Shown: piece after piece, positions 16,320 to 26,100 of the stretch
Layout of the letters: each line of letters opens with the position of its first letter
Position numbering within the stretch: position 1 is the stretch's first letter
NCBI GenBank assembly: GCA_036796215.1
Contig: DAIRDJ010000004.1
Coordinates: 3,900 to 67,899 of the forward strand
Reading direction: 5' to 3'
Source of the DNA: SLRI01 sp036796215
GTDB taxonomy: Bacteria; Pseudomonadota; Alphaproteobacteria; Geminicoccales; Geminicoccaceae
DNA length: 64,000 nt
The notes under the pieces: generated by a model
Database searches by the model: none
Told to the model about the DNA's origin: nothing
What the model saw: the letters and a program-made list of their open reading frames with translations, nothing else
Made by a program: the position numbers and the translations under genes

Positions 16320-17604
16320 GCCCCGGCGGCCGGTCCGCCAGCGCCGCGGCGGTCCGATCGCTGCGGTGCTCGTTGCCGTCGGGCTGACAGGTGCGTCCGT
16401 TGGACCGGCCTTCGCCGCCGCCTGGCCCGCCGAGCTCGGCCCGGTGCTTTCCTGGACGCCGCCCGTTGGCGCTGCCAATCCCGGACAGTGCACCCGGGTA
16501 GTGGACCGCGGCCGTGATCCAGCGGCCAGTATTCAGGCTGCGGTCGACGAGGCCGGACCCGGCGACATGGTTTGCGTTCGCTCGACGAACCACCGCGACG
16601 AAGTCGTCGAGATCGGGCGCTCGGGTGCACCCGGCAGGCCGATCGAGCTCCATGCGCTCGCCGACGTGGTGACCGGCGGCTTCATCGTCGAGGCCGATGA
16701 CGTCATCGTCCGCGGCTTCACCGTCCAGACCGGCGCCGCCACGGATGCGGAAGACTGGCGCGCCGGCTTCGAGCTCCGGGGGCGGCGCCTCGGCATCATC
16801 GACAACACGGTCACGGACCCGGCAGGCTACGGCATCCACTGCAGCCTGGGGGCGCCGCACTGCACCGACACGGCGATCATCGGCAACACGATCAGCGGTG
16901 CCGACGGCAACGGCATCAACGCCATCGGGTATGACCTCCTGGTCGAGGGCAACGACGTCTCGGGCTCGATCAGGCGCTTAGCCAACGATGCCGACGGCAT
17001 CCGCTTCTTCGGTGAGCGCCTGCTGCTCCGCGACAACATCGTCCACCGCATCTTCGACCGCGGCTACAAGGGCGAAGGGCCGCACACCGACTGTTTCCAG
17101 AATTTCGATTCCGGCCGGCCCTCGACCCGCGACGTGGTGATCGAGGACAATGTCTGCTTCGACGTCGACCACCAGTGTCTGATCGCCGAGACACCGGTCC
17201 GGCGCGAGGGCGCCAACCTCATCTTTCGACGCAACATCTGCGCGAACAACGGCAGCCAGGGTGTGATGGTTCGCGAGTTCGACAATTTGCTGGTCGAAGA
17301 GAACATTTTTTTATCAACCATCCATTTCAACGCCGTGGTGCTGCGGCAGGAGGTCACCAACGCCACCATTCGCTGCAACCTCGTGGTCGGCCGGCCGGCC
17401 GTGCACGAGATCGACCAGAGCTCGCGGCAGGGGCTGCGCGTAACGGGCAACCAGCGCGCCGAAAGCCCGGCCGCCGCACCCGCCGCGCGCGCGGCCCTCG
17501 CCAAGGGCGGCTGCAACGTGCCGCCGCTCTTCCCCTGGCTCAAAAAAAGTGTCCTGCTACCCGACGACACGCTCGTGGACGCTGGCCGAGAGCTTCGCCT
17601 ATGA
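16294..17604 (+). CDS. Exported right-handed parallel beta-helix protein
   Basis: This 436-residue protein has an N-terminal export signal: a basic stretch followed by GPIAAVLVAVGLTGASVGPAFA. It then shows pectate-lyase-like beta-helix turns with repeated N/D-rich rungs, such as GIIDNTVTDPAGYGIH, IIGNTISGADGNGINAIGY, VIEDNVCFDVDH and LVEENIFLS. Periplasmic beta-helix proteins in polymer clusters act as lyases or epimerases (for example AlgG) or guide the chain; no catalytic set can be assigned here. ATG 16294 has an AGGGAGG ribosome site 6 nt upstream and is preferred to ATG 16270. It overlaps the end of the preceding gene. Confidence 0.78.
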   Translation: MPSTAISPEPRRPVRQRRGGPIAAVLVAVGLTGASVGPAFAAAWPAELGPVLSWTPPVGAANPGQCTRVVDRGRDPAASIQAAVDEAGPGDMVCVRSTNHRDEVVEIGRSGAPGRPIELHALADVVTGGFIVEADDVIVRGFTVQTGAATDAEDWRAGFELRGRRLGIIDNTVTDPAGYGIHCSLGAPHCTDTAIIGNTISGADGNGINAIGYDLLVEGNDVSGSIRRLANDADGIRFFGERLLLRDNIVHRIFDRGYKGEGPHTDCFQNFDSGRPSTRDVVIEDNVCFDVDHQCLIAETPVRREGANLIFRRNICANNGSQGVMVREFDNLLVEENIFLSTIHFNAVVLRQEVTNATIRCNLVVGRPAVHEIDQSSRQGLRVTGNQRAESPAAAPAARAALAKGGCNVPPLFPWLKKSVLLPDDTLVDAGRELRL

Positions 17605-18335
17605 TCGAGATCTATCGTCTACCGTTCTGGCCGGCAGTGCGCTTGGTCTATCGCTCCGGGCGCGTATCGCTCCAACTCCTGGTCGACCGGGCGCTGGACG
17701 TGCGAACGACCCTGCTGCGCAACGAACTCAGCATGGGTCACGATCGACCGCCGGACTTCGATCATGGGCCGGTCGGTTGGATCAGGCTGTTGCGCATCTT
17801 CCGTCATCTAGCCCCGAACCGGGCGGACGTGCTCTATGACGTCGGCTCGGGCAACGGCCGAGCGGTCGTGGTCGCCGGCCAGTTCCCGTTCGGCAAGATC
17901 GTTGGCGTCGAGATTTCGCCCGACATGCACGCACAGGCCAAGGCAAACCTCGCGAGCTGCCGGCTGAGGCCCAAAGCAGCAGTCGAGCTCTTGCATGGTG
18001 ATGCTCTCGCGCAGCCGATCCCCGACGACACGTCGGTCGTCTATTTCTACAACTCGTTCACCGGGCCGGTTTTTGATCGTTTCGTCGATCATCTTCTCGA
18101 CGATCTCGATCAAAACCCGAGACCGCTGCGGTTCGTCTATACCAACCCCATCGAGCACCCTAAGCTGGAAGCCGACGAGCGCTTTCGGCTCGTCCACCGT
18201 ATTCGCGGCTGGCGCCCGACGGCGAACTGGTCGCGGATGCTGAGCACGCATTTCTATGAAATCCTGCCATCGGATGCCGCCGCTCGTGCCCTGGCTCGCG
18301 GAGAGCGTGATGCTGGCCAGCGAACTGCACAGTGA
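17601..18335 (+). CDS. SAM-dependent methyltransferase-like protein, tandem copy 1
   Basis: The 244-residue protein has a class I methyltransferase motif I, VLYDVGSGNGRAVVVAGQF, near residue 75. GKIVGVEISPDMHAQAKANL follows (motif II and its acidic residue). The N-terminal 60 residues (MIEIYRLPFWPAVRLVYRS) contain a hydrophobic patch and are shared only with the next gene. It could methylate the sugar chain or a cap, as in O-antigen termination, but the substrate is unknown. The ATG overlaps the previous stop (ATGA). The next gene is a diverged duplicate. Confidence 0.7.
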   Translation: MIEIYRLPFWPAVRLVYRSGRVSLQLLVDRALDVRTTLLRNELSMGHDRPPDFDHGPVGWIRLLRIFRHLAPNRADVLYDVGSGNGRAVVVAGQFPFGKIVGVEISPDMHAQAKANLASCRLRPKAAVELLHGDALAQPIPDDTSVVYFYNSFTGPVFDRFVDHLLDDLDQNPRPLRFVYTNPIEHPKLEADERFRLVHRIRGWRPTANWSRMLSTHFYEILPSDAAARALARGERDAGQRTAQ

Positions 18336-18356
18336 TATGAACGGAGCGTCGCGACC

Positions 18357-19064
18357 ATGATAGACATTCATCGCCTGCCGTTCTGGCCGGCCCTCCGGCT
18401 GCCCTATCGCTTCGCCCGCTCGTCGCTGCAGATCGCCGTCGACAAGTCTTTGGGTGTGCAGACCACGTTGCTGGATAACGAGCTCCATGTCGGCCTCGAC
18501 CGCCCAGCGACATTCAAGCACGGCCCGGTCGGCTGGACCACGCTCTGGCGAATCTTCCGCCGCCTCGGCCCGGCGCCGGAAGACGTGCTCTATGAGGTCG
18601 GCTGCGGCAACGGCCGGCCACTGATCGTGGCGCGACAGTTCCCTTTCAAGCGACTGGTCGGCATCGAGCTGTCCGCCCGCATGCATGAGCAGGCCGTCGC
18701 CAACCTTGCCAGCTGCCGGTTGGGGCCCAAGAGCCCGGTCGAGCTGATCAATGGCGACGCCCTCGCTCAGCCGATCCCCGAAGGCACCTCGATTGTGTTC
18801 TTCTCGAGCCCCTTTCAGGGCGAGCTTTTTGATCGCTTCATCGCCAATCTGCTCGACGATCTCGATAGCCACCCGCGCCGCTTGCGCTTCGTCTACTATA
18901 ACCCGCGCGAGCACGCCAAGCTCGAGGCATCGGGTCGTTTTCGCCTCGACCATCGCTTTCGCGGACTGCGACCGAGCCGCGAGTGGTCGCGAATGCTGAC
19001 CACGCACTTCTACGAGGTTCTACCATCCGACGCCGGGCGGCCATCGTCGGCGGATCGCAAGTAG
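18357..19064 (+). CDS. SAM-dependent methyltransferase-like protein, tandem copy 2
   Basis: The 235-residue protein is a paralogue of the 17601 gene. It shows the same opening (MIDIHRLPFWPALRLPYRF), motif I (VLYEVGCGNGRPLIVARQF), FKRLVGIELSARMHEQAVANL and the same ending (WSRMLTTHFYEVLPSDA). Identity is visible along the whole length, so this is a tandem duplication. Motif I starts with Glu rather than Asp. The post-motif region reads SIVFFSSPFQGELFDRF where copy 1 has SVVYFYNSFTGPVFDRF, hinting at different acceptors. A 21-nt gap separates the copies. Confidence 0.7.
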   Translation: MIDIHRLPFWPALRLPYRFARSSLQIAVDKSLGVQTTLLDNELHVGLDRPATFKHGPVGWTTLWRIFRRLGPAPEDVLYEVGCGNGRPLIVARQFPFKRLVGIELSARMHEQAVANLASCRLGPKSPVELINGDALAQPIPEGTSIVFFSSPFQGELFDRFIANLLDDLDSHPRRLRFVYYNPREHAKLEASGRFRLDHRFRGLRPSREWSRMLTTHFYEVLPSDAGRPSSADRK

Positions 19065-19081
19065 CGTGAAGGAGACAGGTG

Positions 19082-19951
19082 ATGTCCTCGACCAGCGCGG
19101 AGTTGCGCCGACCCAAGGGCAGTGACGCGAGCGTGGCGGCTCGCGTCGCGATCGACCAAAAGGGCACCCGCCTGCCGATGCGCTCGAGCCGACTGGCGAA
19201 CGAGGCCGGTGGGCTGGCGGTGGCGACCTCGCCGCTCGAGCCCACCGCGATGCCCGCGGCAATACCGGGCCCTCCCGACGAGGGGCACCCTGTCGCGAAC
19301 CGCGCCATGCAGCCGACCGACCGACGGCTGCCGCACGGTGCCGCTTCGGCGCCGGCTGCAGCCGTCCCCGAAGCGACAGCCCCTGGCCGCCGCACCGCTG
19401 GGGTCGGCCGAATTCTGCTCTCGCTGGCGCTCCTCTTCTTGCTGCCGGTGCTGCTCGCCGCGACAGCCGGCTATCTAGCCGCCACTTATCTCGAGGAAGT
19501 CCGTGCCGGCCGCAGCGAGATCATGTTTCACCTGCCGGACCTCGCCGGCGACGCTGCCGGACGCTTCCTCGCCACCCAGCCCGTGGTGGTCCGCAGCTAC
19601 CCGGTGGTCGAGCCCGCCGCCCGGGCCGAGGCGATGCCGGTCAACGACATTCTCGGCAATCTCGACGTCACCATGGTGGAGAGCAGCGCCCTGATGCGCA
19701 TCGAGTACCAGGACACCGACAGCGAGCGGATTCTGCGCGTGCTCGAGGCCGTCACCGTTGGCTATCTCGGCCTGTTGCGCGACATCGCGATGATCGAGGG
19801 GGCGAGCCATCGGATCCTGAGCGCCCCCTATCTGCTAGAGGAACCGGTCGGACCGAAGCCCATCCAGGCTGCCGCCATCGCCGCCGTGGTCGGGCTCGCC
19901 GTAGCCTTTGCCGGCCTCGTTATCCTCGCCCAACTGCGTCGTCCGGCCTGA
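19082..19951 (+). CDS. Wzz-like chain-length/polysaccharide co-polymerase protein (short)
   Basis: The 289-residue protein has about 105 low-complexity N-terminal residues. A membrane segment (ILLSLALLFLLPVLLAATAGYL) follows, then a periplasmic part of about 120 residues and a C-terminal membrane helix (AAAIAAVVGLAVAFAGLVILAQL) preceded by EEPVGPKPIQ. The proline-rich run before the last helix is typical of Wzz-type co-polymerases. The periplasmic domain is shorter than usual and no Walker kinase domain is attached. ATG 19082 has AAGGAG 7 nt upstream. Its place just before flippase and polymerase genes supports the call. Confidence 0.6.
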   Translation: MSSTSAELRRPKGSDASVAARVAIDQKGTRLPMRSSRLANEAGGLAVATSPLEPTAMPAAIPGPPDEGHPVANRAMQPTDRRLPHGAASAPAAAVPEATAPGRRTAGVGRILLSLALLFLLPVLLAATAGYLAATYLEEVRAGRSEIMFHLPDLAGDAAGRFLATQPVVVRSYPVVEPAARAEAMPVNDILGNLDVTMVESSALMRIEYQDTDSERILRVLEAVTVGYLGLLRDIAMIEGASHRILSAPYLLEEPVGPKPIQAAAIAAVVGLAVAFAGLVILAQLRRPA

Positions 19952-19964
19952 CGCCGGTGCGTGG

Positions 19965-21647
19965 ATGGACTCGATGACGACGTCGGTGGGCAAGGTGGCC
20001 GATGCGACCGCGGCCGAGTCGGCAGGGGCGCGACACCGCGCCGATGTGAGCGAGCTCGCCGGCCACTCGCGGACCGTCCTCGTCTGGACAGTCGCCAGCC
20101 GGGCCGCGGGTTTCTTGCGCGCCGCGCTTCTCGCCGCCGTCCTCGGCCCGACCTTCTTCGGCAATCTCGTGCAGACGAGCCTGGTCCTGCCCCACCTCGT
20201 CTGCCAGCTCCTGATGGCGTCGCTAGTCCCGGCGATCTTGACCCCGCACTTGGTGCGCCTGCTCGACGCCGGCGAGCGGGAGCAGGCGCACCGCCTGACC
20301 TGCAGCTTCTTCGGTCTTGCCTGCGCCTGCTTCGGCGTCGCCGCCCTGCTGACGGTGCTCGCCGCTCCGCTGATCCTGCCGGTCTTGACCGTCGCGGTCG
20401 AGGACCCGGCCATCCGCATGGCGCAGCACGATCTCGGCTGGTACCTCATTCTCTGCATCGCGCCGCAGATCCCGCTGTTCGGCGTCGTCTCGATCGGTAT
20501 CGCGGTCCAGCAGGCGCAACGCCGGTTCGCGCTCGCGACTGCTGCCCCCGCCTTCGAAAGTCTCGGCTTCGGCCTGATCCTCGCCCTGAGCGCCTTGGTC
20601 TTCGGCATCGGTAGCGATATCGACGAGATCAGCCACGCCCAGGTCCTCTTCATCGGCATCGGTGCCACGCTCGCCGTCACCTGCCATGCCGCCGTGCAGT
20701 GGTGGGGGGCTTTTCGTCTCGGCGTGACGCTCCGGCCGCGGGGCGGCTGGTTCGCCCCGGAGCTCCGCGCGGTGCTGCGCATGGCGCTGCCGTCGAGTGG
20801 CAACGCCATCCTGGTCTCGCTCGGCTGGGTCGCGATGCTGGTCGTCGCCGGCGGCATCCCCGGCGGTGCGGTTGCCTTCCAGATCGCCTACAACCTCTTC
20901 AACCTGCCGATAGCACTTTGCGCCCGGCCGATCGCAACGGCCCAGCTGCCGCTGATGGCGAGCCGCATCGCTGGAGGTAGCAGTGCTACCGCCCTCTTTC
21001 ACGATGCGCTGCGGTTGACCTTCTTCGTCGCTTTGCCGGCCGCCCTCGTCTTTCTCCTCATGGCCGACCAGCTGGCACTGCTGATCAGCGTCGGCGGCAT
21101 GCGCACCGAGGCCGGCCTCGGCCTCGTTACGATAGCCATTGCGGGGCTCGGCCTCGCCCTGCTCGGCGAAGGCGTCATGGTGGTGTCGAGTTCCGCCGCC
21201 TACGCCCGCCACGACGCCGCTTCGCCCTTTCGCGCGATGGCGCTGCAGACCGCGATCCTCGGCTGCGGCCTCGTGCCGATCGCACTGCTCACCGATGGCG
21301 CCGAGCGGCTCGGCGCCATCGGTCTCGTCTTCTCGGCTGCTACGCTGGTCGGCGGTCTCTACCTCTACCGTGCCCAGCTCGCAGCCGGCCGCCCGAAGGT
21401 CGACTGGTCGCTCGCCCGCGACCTCGGCTGCGCCATCGTCGCCGTCGGCGTCGGCGTCGCAATGGTCGACGTCTGGCCCGGCCCGGCGGGTATCGTTCCG
21501 GCGCTCGTCAGCTTGACCGTTGCAGCCCTGCTCTATCTCGCGATCCAATGGCTCGCGAGCTCGCGGGAGCTCGCCCTCGTGCTGCGAACCGTTCGCCCTT
21601 CTGGAGCTGTCGGCGGTACGGCCACGCATGGCGAGGTTCGCGGCTGA
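19965..21647 (+). CDS. MurJ/Wzx-type lipid-linked oligosaccharide flippase
   Basis: This roughly 560-residue polytopic membrane protein has about 13-14 hydrophobic segments. Near residue 45 it carries ASRAAGFLRAALLAAVLGP and a little further on LVLPHLVCQLLMASLVPAILTP, characteristic of the MVIN/MurJ branch of the MOP flippase superfamily. In this operon it most likely flips the lipid-linked repeat unit, not lipid II, though that is inferred from context. Candidate starts are ATG 19965 and 19974; an in-frame ATG at 19908 would overlap the preceding gene. It is coupled to the polymerase gene by TGATG. Confidence 0.83.
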   Translation: MDSMTTSVGKVADATAAESAGARHRADVSELAGHSRTVLVWTVASRAAGFLRAALLAAVLGPTFFGNLVQTSLVLPHLVCQLLMASLVPAILTPHLVRLLDAGEREQAHRLTCSFFGLACACFGVAALLTVLAAPLILPVLTVAVEDPAIRMAQHDLGWYLILCIAPQIPLFGVVSIGIAVQQAQRRFALATAAPAFESLGFGLILALSALVFGIGSDIDEISHAQVLFIGIGATLAVTCHAAVQWWGAFRLGVTLRPRGGWFAPELRAVLRMALPSSGNAILVSLGWVAMLVVAGGIPGGAVAFQIAYNLFNLPIALCARPIATAQLPLMASRIAGGSSATALFHDALRLTFFVALPAALVFLLMADQLALLISVGGMRTEAGLGLVTIAIAGLGLALLGEGVMVVSSSAAYARHDAASPFRAMALQTAILGCGLVPIALLTDGAERLGAIGLVFSAATLVGGLYLYRAQLAAGRPKVDWSLARDLGCAIVAVGVGVAMVDVWPGPAGIVPALVSLTVAALLYLAIQWLASSRELALVLRTVRPSGAVGGTATHGEVRG

Positions 21648-23116
21648 TGGCGAGCCTCGGCGTCACCGCCTTGCCTTCAGGTCACAGCGACCGGCGTCGC
21701 CCGGTTTGGCCGCTCCTTCTCGGCCTCGTCGGCGTCAGCCTCGCCGCCGCTCTCGGCGGTGTCGCCACCGGCCTCGGCGAACTGAAGGGTGCGGCGGTTG
21801 CCATCGCCGTGCCGATCGGTCTCGCGATCTACGCAGCACCACAGCTCGGCCCCTATCTCTGGCTCCTCGCGAGCCCGCTGACCGTCGGTCTCGCCCGCGG
21901 CGATATCCTGCCCTTCGTCCGCCCCAACGAAGCCTTGCTGCTGCTGATCCTCGGCGCCGTCGCGTTTCGCGTCGTCCCGCTCGTGCTCGCCGGCCGCTGG
22001 CGTCTGCCGCCACTCGGCCGCTTCGATCTCGCCCTCGGCCTGTTGGTGGTCACGGGCTCGCTCCTGCCCGTGTGCATCCGCCTCGGCCGCGATCTGCCGC
22101 TCGCCACGGACGACGTGCTCTACAGCCTCGTGTTGATCAAATACCTGCTCCTCTACACGCTGTTTCGCCTGACCATCACCACCACGGCGCAGGTGCGCGT
22201 CTGCCTCGTGTTGGCCCTCGCCGCGGCCGTGCCGGTGGCCCTCGTTGCGCTCTTGCAGGTTAACGGCCTGTTCGGCGTGCCGGAGTTCCTCGCGCGGTAC
22301 TACGACTCGCCGTTCTCCGGCGGGCAAGGCGCTCCGGTCACCTCCCGCGGCACCTCGACCGTGGCGAGCTCATTCGGTGTCGCCAACCTCATGATCCACA
22401 CCGCGAGCATCGTCTCCGGATGGATGATCGTCTACGGCCGGCCGCGTGGCGTGCTGCTCTGTATGGGAGTGGTCTGCTTGTTCGGCGTGCTCGCCGCCGG
22501 CCAGTTCTCCGGTATCATCGGCGTCGCCATCGCGATCACCATCACCGGTTGGCTGATCGGCCGGCTGCGCCAGGTCATGCTCTGGGCACTGCCGGCCCTG
22601 GCCCTCGGTGCAGCACTGCTCTGGCCGGTTCTCGAACAACGGCTGAGCGGGTTTGAGCGGGATTCCGGTCTGCCGCAGAGCTGGGAAGGTCGCATCGACA
22701 ATATGGAACGCTTCATTCTTCCGGAGCTCGCCTCGGGCGACAACTGGTTTCTCGGCGTCCGCCCCGCACCTCGGGTCGCCGCACCCGAATGGTGGCGCGA
22801 GTACGTCTATATCGAAAGCGGCTATGTTTGGCTGTTGTGGATCGGCGGCGTGCCGTTCCTCGTGGCTTTCCTCGCTTTTGCCTGGGTCGGGATCACCGAG
22901 TTCGGCCGGGTCTGCCGAACACGCCAGGATGCCGTCGGCATCGCCGCACTCGCGGCGACCACCGGTCTTACCATAGTGACCGTCCTGATGCTGTTCGATC
23001 CCCACCTCACGATGCGCGGCGGCGCCGATCTGATGTTCCCGCTCATGGCCCTCGCCCTGCTGGGGCCGGCCGCGCGCCCCGATCCCGTCGTACCAGCCGA
23101 GCGAGCTCGACCATGA
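21647..23116 (+). CDS. O-antigen ligase/Wzy-like polymerase
   Basis: The 489-residue protein has 11-12 membrane segments and a large periplasmic loop between about residues 330 and 390. The loop contains LPQSWEGRIDNMERFILPEL and YIESGYVWLLWIGG, typical of the O-antigen ligase/polymerase (Wzy_C) superfamily. It would polymerise the flipped repeat units in the periplasm. The start ATG 21647 shares bases with the flippase stop. Polymerase and ligase cannot be separated by sequence alone, but the adjacent Wzx-like and Wzz-like genes favour polymerase. Confidence 0.8.
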   Translation: MASLGVTALPSGHSDRRRPVWPLLLGLVGVSLAAALGGVATGLGELKGAAVAIAVPIGLAIYAAPQLGPYLWLLASPLTVGLARGDILPFVRPNEALLLLILGAVAFRVVPLVLAGRWRLPPLGRFDLALGLLVVTGSLLPVCIRLGRDLPLATDDVLYSLVLIKYLLLYTLFRLTITTTAQVRVCLVLALAAAVPVALVALLQVNGLFGVPEFLARYYDSPFSGGQGAPVTSRGTSTVASSFGVANLMIHTASIVSGWMIVYGRPRGVLLCMGVVCLFGVLAAGQFSGIIGVAIAITITGWLIGRLRQVMLWALPALALGAALLWPVLEQRLSGFERDSGLPQSWEGRIDNMERFILPELASGDNWFLGVRPAPRVAAPEWWREYVYIESGYVWLLWIGGVPFLVAFLAFAWVGITEFGRVCRTRQDAVGIAALAATTGLTIVTVLMLFDPHLTMRGGADLMFPLMALALLGPAARPDPVVPAERARP

Positions 23117-26100
23117 CCCGCAGCCCATCTTCACATACCCGACGCATCGCCTGGCTCGCCGGCCTGACCCTGCTCGCCGCCTGCAACTACGAGAGCGGCG
23201 AGCGGGCGCTCGAACGGGGCGACGAGATGCGCGCCGCCGAGATTTGGCAGCCGCTCGCCAGGCGCGGCGACATGCGCGCGGCCCTGGCCCTGGCACGCCT
23301 CGACACCGGCGCAGATGCCACGCCGGCGGAGCTCGACGAGGCCGAGCGCGAACTCCGGCGGGTGCTCCGCCTCGGCGAGGGCTGGCAACAGGGCTGGGCC
23401 TACTACGAGCTCGCCCGTGTGGAACGCCAGCGCGACCGGCCGGTCGAAGCCGCGGCCTATTACGAGGAAGCGCTGGAGCGCGGTGTCGAATGGGCCGCCT
23501 ACGACCTCGGCCAACTCTTGGCCGAGGGCAGGGGGGTCCAACCGGACCCGGCACGCGCCTTGCGTCTCACCGAGCAGGCCGCCGACGAAGGCGTGGCACC
23601 GGCGATGACCGCGATGGGCACGTTCTACGTCCGGGGCATCGGCGTCGCCGCCGATCCCGAAGCCGCTAGGCGCTGGTACGAGAAAGCCGCCGCGGCCGGC
23701 GATCCCTGGGGCCAATTCGCCCTCGGCCAATTGCTGCTGGCCGCCGATCGCGAAGGCGGCGAGCTCGACCCCGCCGGTGCTGCGGCAGCGTTCGAGGCGG
23801 CTGTCGCCGAGGGCATCGTCCAGGCGAAACTACCGCTCGCCGACCTCCTCCTGCCATTCGACCCGGCTACGGCCGAGGTCGTTCCCGCGGATCCGAACCG
23901 GGCCCTCGCCCTCTATACCGAGGCGGCCGCGGCCGGCGATGCCTGGGCGAGCTATCGCCTCGCCGAAATCTACGCCTCCGGCCGGCTCGCCCCGGCCGAC
24001 CCCGAGCGCGCGGCCAAGCATTACGCCAAAGCGGCGGAAGGCGGCATCGGCCTGGCGGCGAAGGCCTTGGGCCGGCTCTACGAGCTCGGCCAGGGTGTGC
24101 CGGTCGATCCGGCCCGCGCCGCTGACCTCTACACCACTGCGGCAGCCGAGGGCGATATCGACGCCGTGCTGGGCCTCATTCGGCTCGCCCGCCTGCCCGA
24201 TCCCCCGCCGATCGACACAACCACGCTTCTGGCCGAACTGGAGGTGGCGCTCGACCTGCGCCCCGCCGATGCCGGTCAGGTTCTGGGCGACCTCTATCTC
24301 GCGGGTGATCTCGTCCCGACCGACCCCGTGTTGGCCACAGGCTACCTGGAGACAGCGCTCGCCGCCGGCAACACGACGGTCCGGCCGCGCCTGGCACGGC
24401 TCTATCTCGATCCTACGCTTGAGCTCGGTGGTGCCGGCCGCGACGCCGAGGCGGGCCGGAGACTCTTGGAGGACGCCGCTGGCGAGGGTGACCCCAATGC
24501 CGCCTTCGAGCTCGCCCGCCTGCTCGAGGCGCCACCCGCGGCCGATCCGGCGCGCGCTCGCAGCCTCTATACCGCGGCTGCCGAAGCCGGCGTCGCGGCC
24601 GCGCAAAAAGCGCTTGCCGACCAGTTCCGTGACGGGATCGGTGGCCCCCAGGATCGCGACCTCGCCGTCCGGTGGTATGAGGTCGCGGCGGCCGGCGGTG
24701 ATCCCTGGGCCGCTTTCGAACTCGCCCGCCTGCTCGAAACGGGCGCTGGCGTGGCTGCCGATCCGGCTCGTGCCCGCAGCCTCTACGCTAGGGCGGCGGC
24801 TGCACAAATCGCCCCGGCCCAGCAGGCGCTGGCCGGCATGCTGCGCGACGGTCGAGGTGGTCCCCCCGACATCGTGGCGGCGGGGCGCTGGTATCGGGCC
24901 GCGGCAGATGCCGGTGAGCCTTGGGCCGCCTACGAGCTGGCACAGCTCTATGCCGCGGACACGGCGGGCGTTCTGCCGGCCGATCGCAGCCGCACCGAGA
25001 CCATGACCATCCTCTACCGCTCCGCTGCCAATGCTGGCATCCCGCAGGCTCAGTTGGCTCTAGGCGATCTCTTGGCCGATCCCGCGAACCCGGCCGCCGA
25101 TCCGGCGGCGGCAGCCGCCTGGTACGAGCGGGCGATGGCTTCCGGCGAACCCATAGCGGCCTTCCGCCTTGCGCGGTTGCCATCACCCGGCACCACATCC
25201 GCGAACCTCGAGCCGAGGCGGCGCGCATTGCTCGAGGAGGCGGTCGCCGCCGGCGTGCCGGGTGCAGCTACAGAGCTCGCGCGGCTGCTGGAATCGGACG
25301 AGGACGGGGCCCCCGATCCGGCTCGGGCTCTGGAGCTGTACCAAAGTGCCGCTGCCGAGGGTGATCCCTGGGCGGCACTTGCCTTGGGTCGCCACTACCA
25401 GGGGGACGCGCGGACGCCGACCCGGGGATCGCGGGATCCGGATCTGGCAATTGTCTGGCTCGAGCAGGCCGCCGCGGCCGACATTGCCGAAGCGAAGCGC
25501 CGCCTCGGTGACCTCTATGCCGATTCGGCGAGCGACCACTTTGCCCCCGAGAGCGCCGTGCGCTGGTACGAAGCTGCAGCTGCGGACGGTGACGAGTGGG
25601 CCATGATAGAGCTTGCCAAGCTCAGGATGGATGGCCCGGCCGGCATCGCCGATCCGGCGGCTGCCGCCCGGGCGCTCGAGCCACTCGCCGAGGCCGGGCT
25701 GCCGCAGGCGCAGAAGCTGCTGGGCGACCTCTATGATCGCGGCCAGGGGGTGCGGGCCGATCCAGAAACCGCTGTCGCCTGGCACCGCGCGGCGGCGCAA
25801 GGGGGTGATCCCTGGGCCGCGTTCGCGATGGCAGAACGCCATTCGCGGGGCCGCGACGTGCCACGCGATCCGGATCGGGCCCGCGAGTACTATGTCATCG
25901 CGGCGGCGGCCGGTCTGGCGCCGGCACAGCGCTGGCTCGCCGACGCGGAGATGATGCGGGCCATGGCCAGCCGCGGGGCGGAGGCGGAGGCTGCGCGCGG
26001 TAGTGCGGTGACCTGGTATCAAGCGGCGGCCGAGGGCGGGGATGCCCGGGCGCTCTATCGTCTTGGCATTCTGCATCTCGACGGCCAGGGTGTGCCGCGC

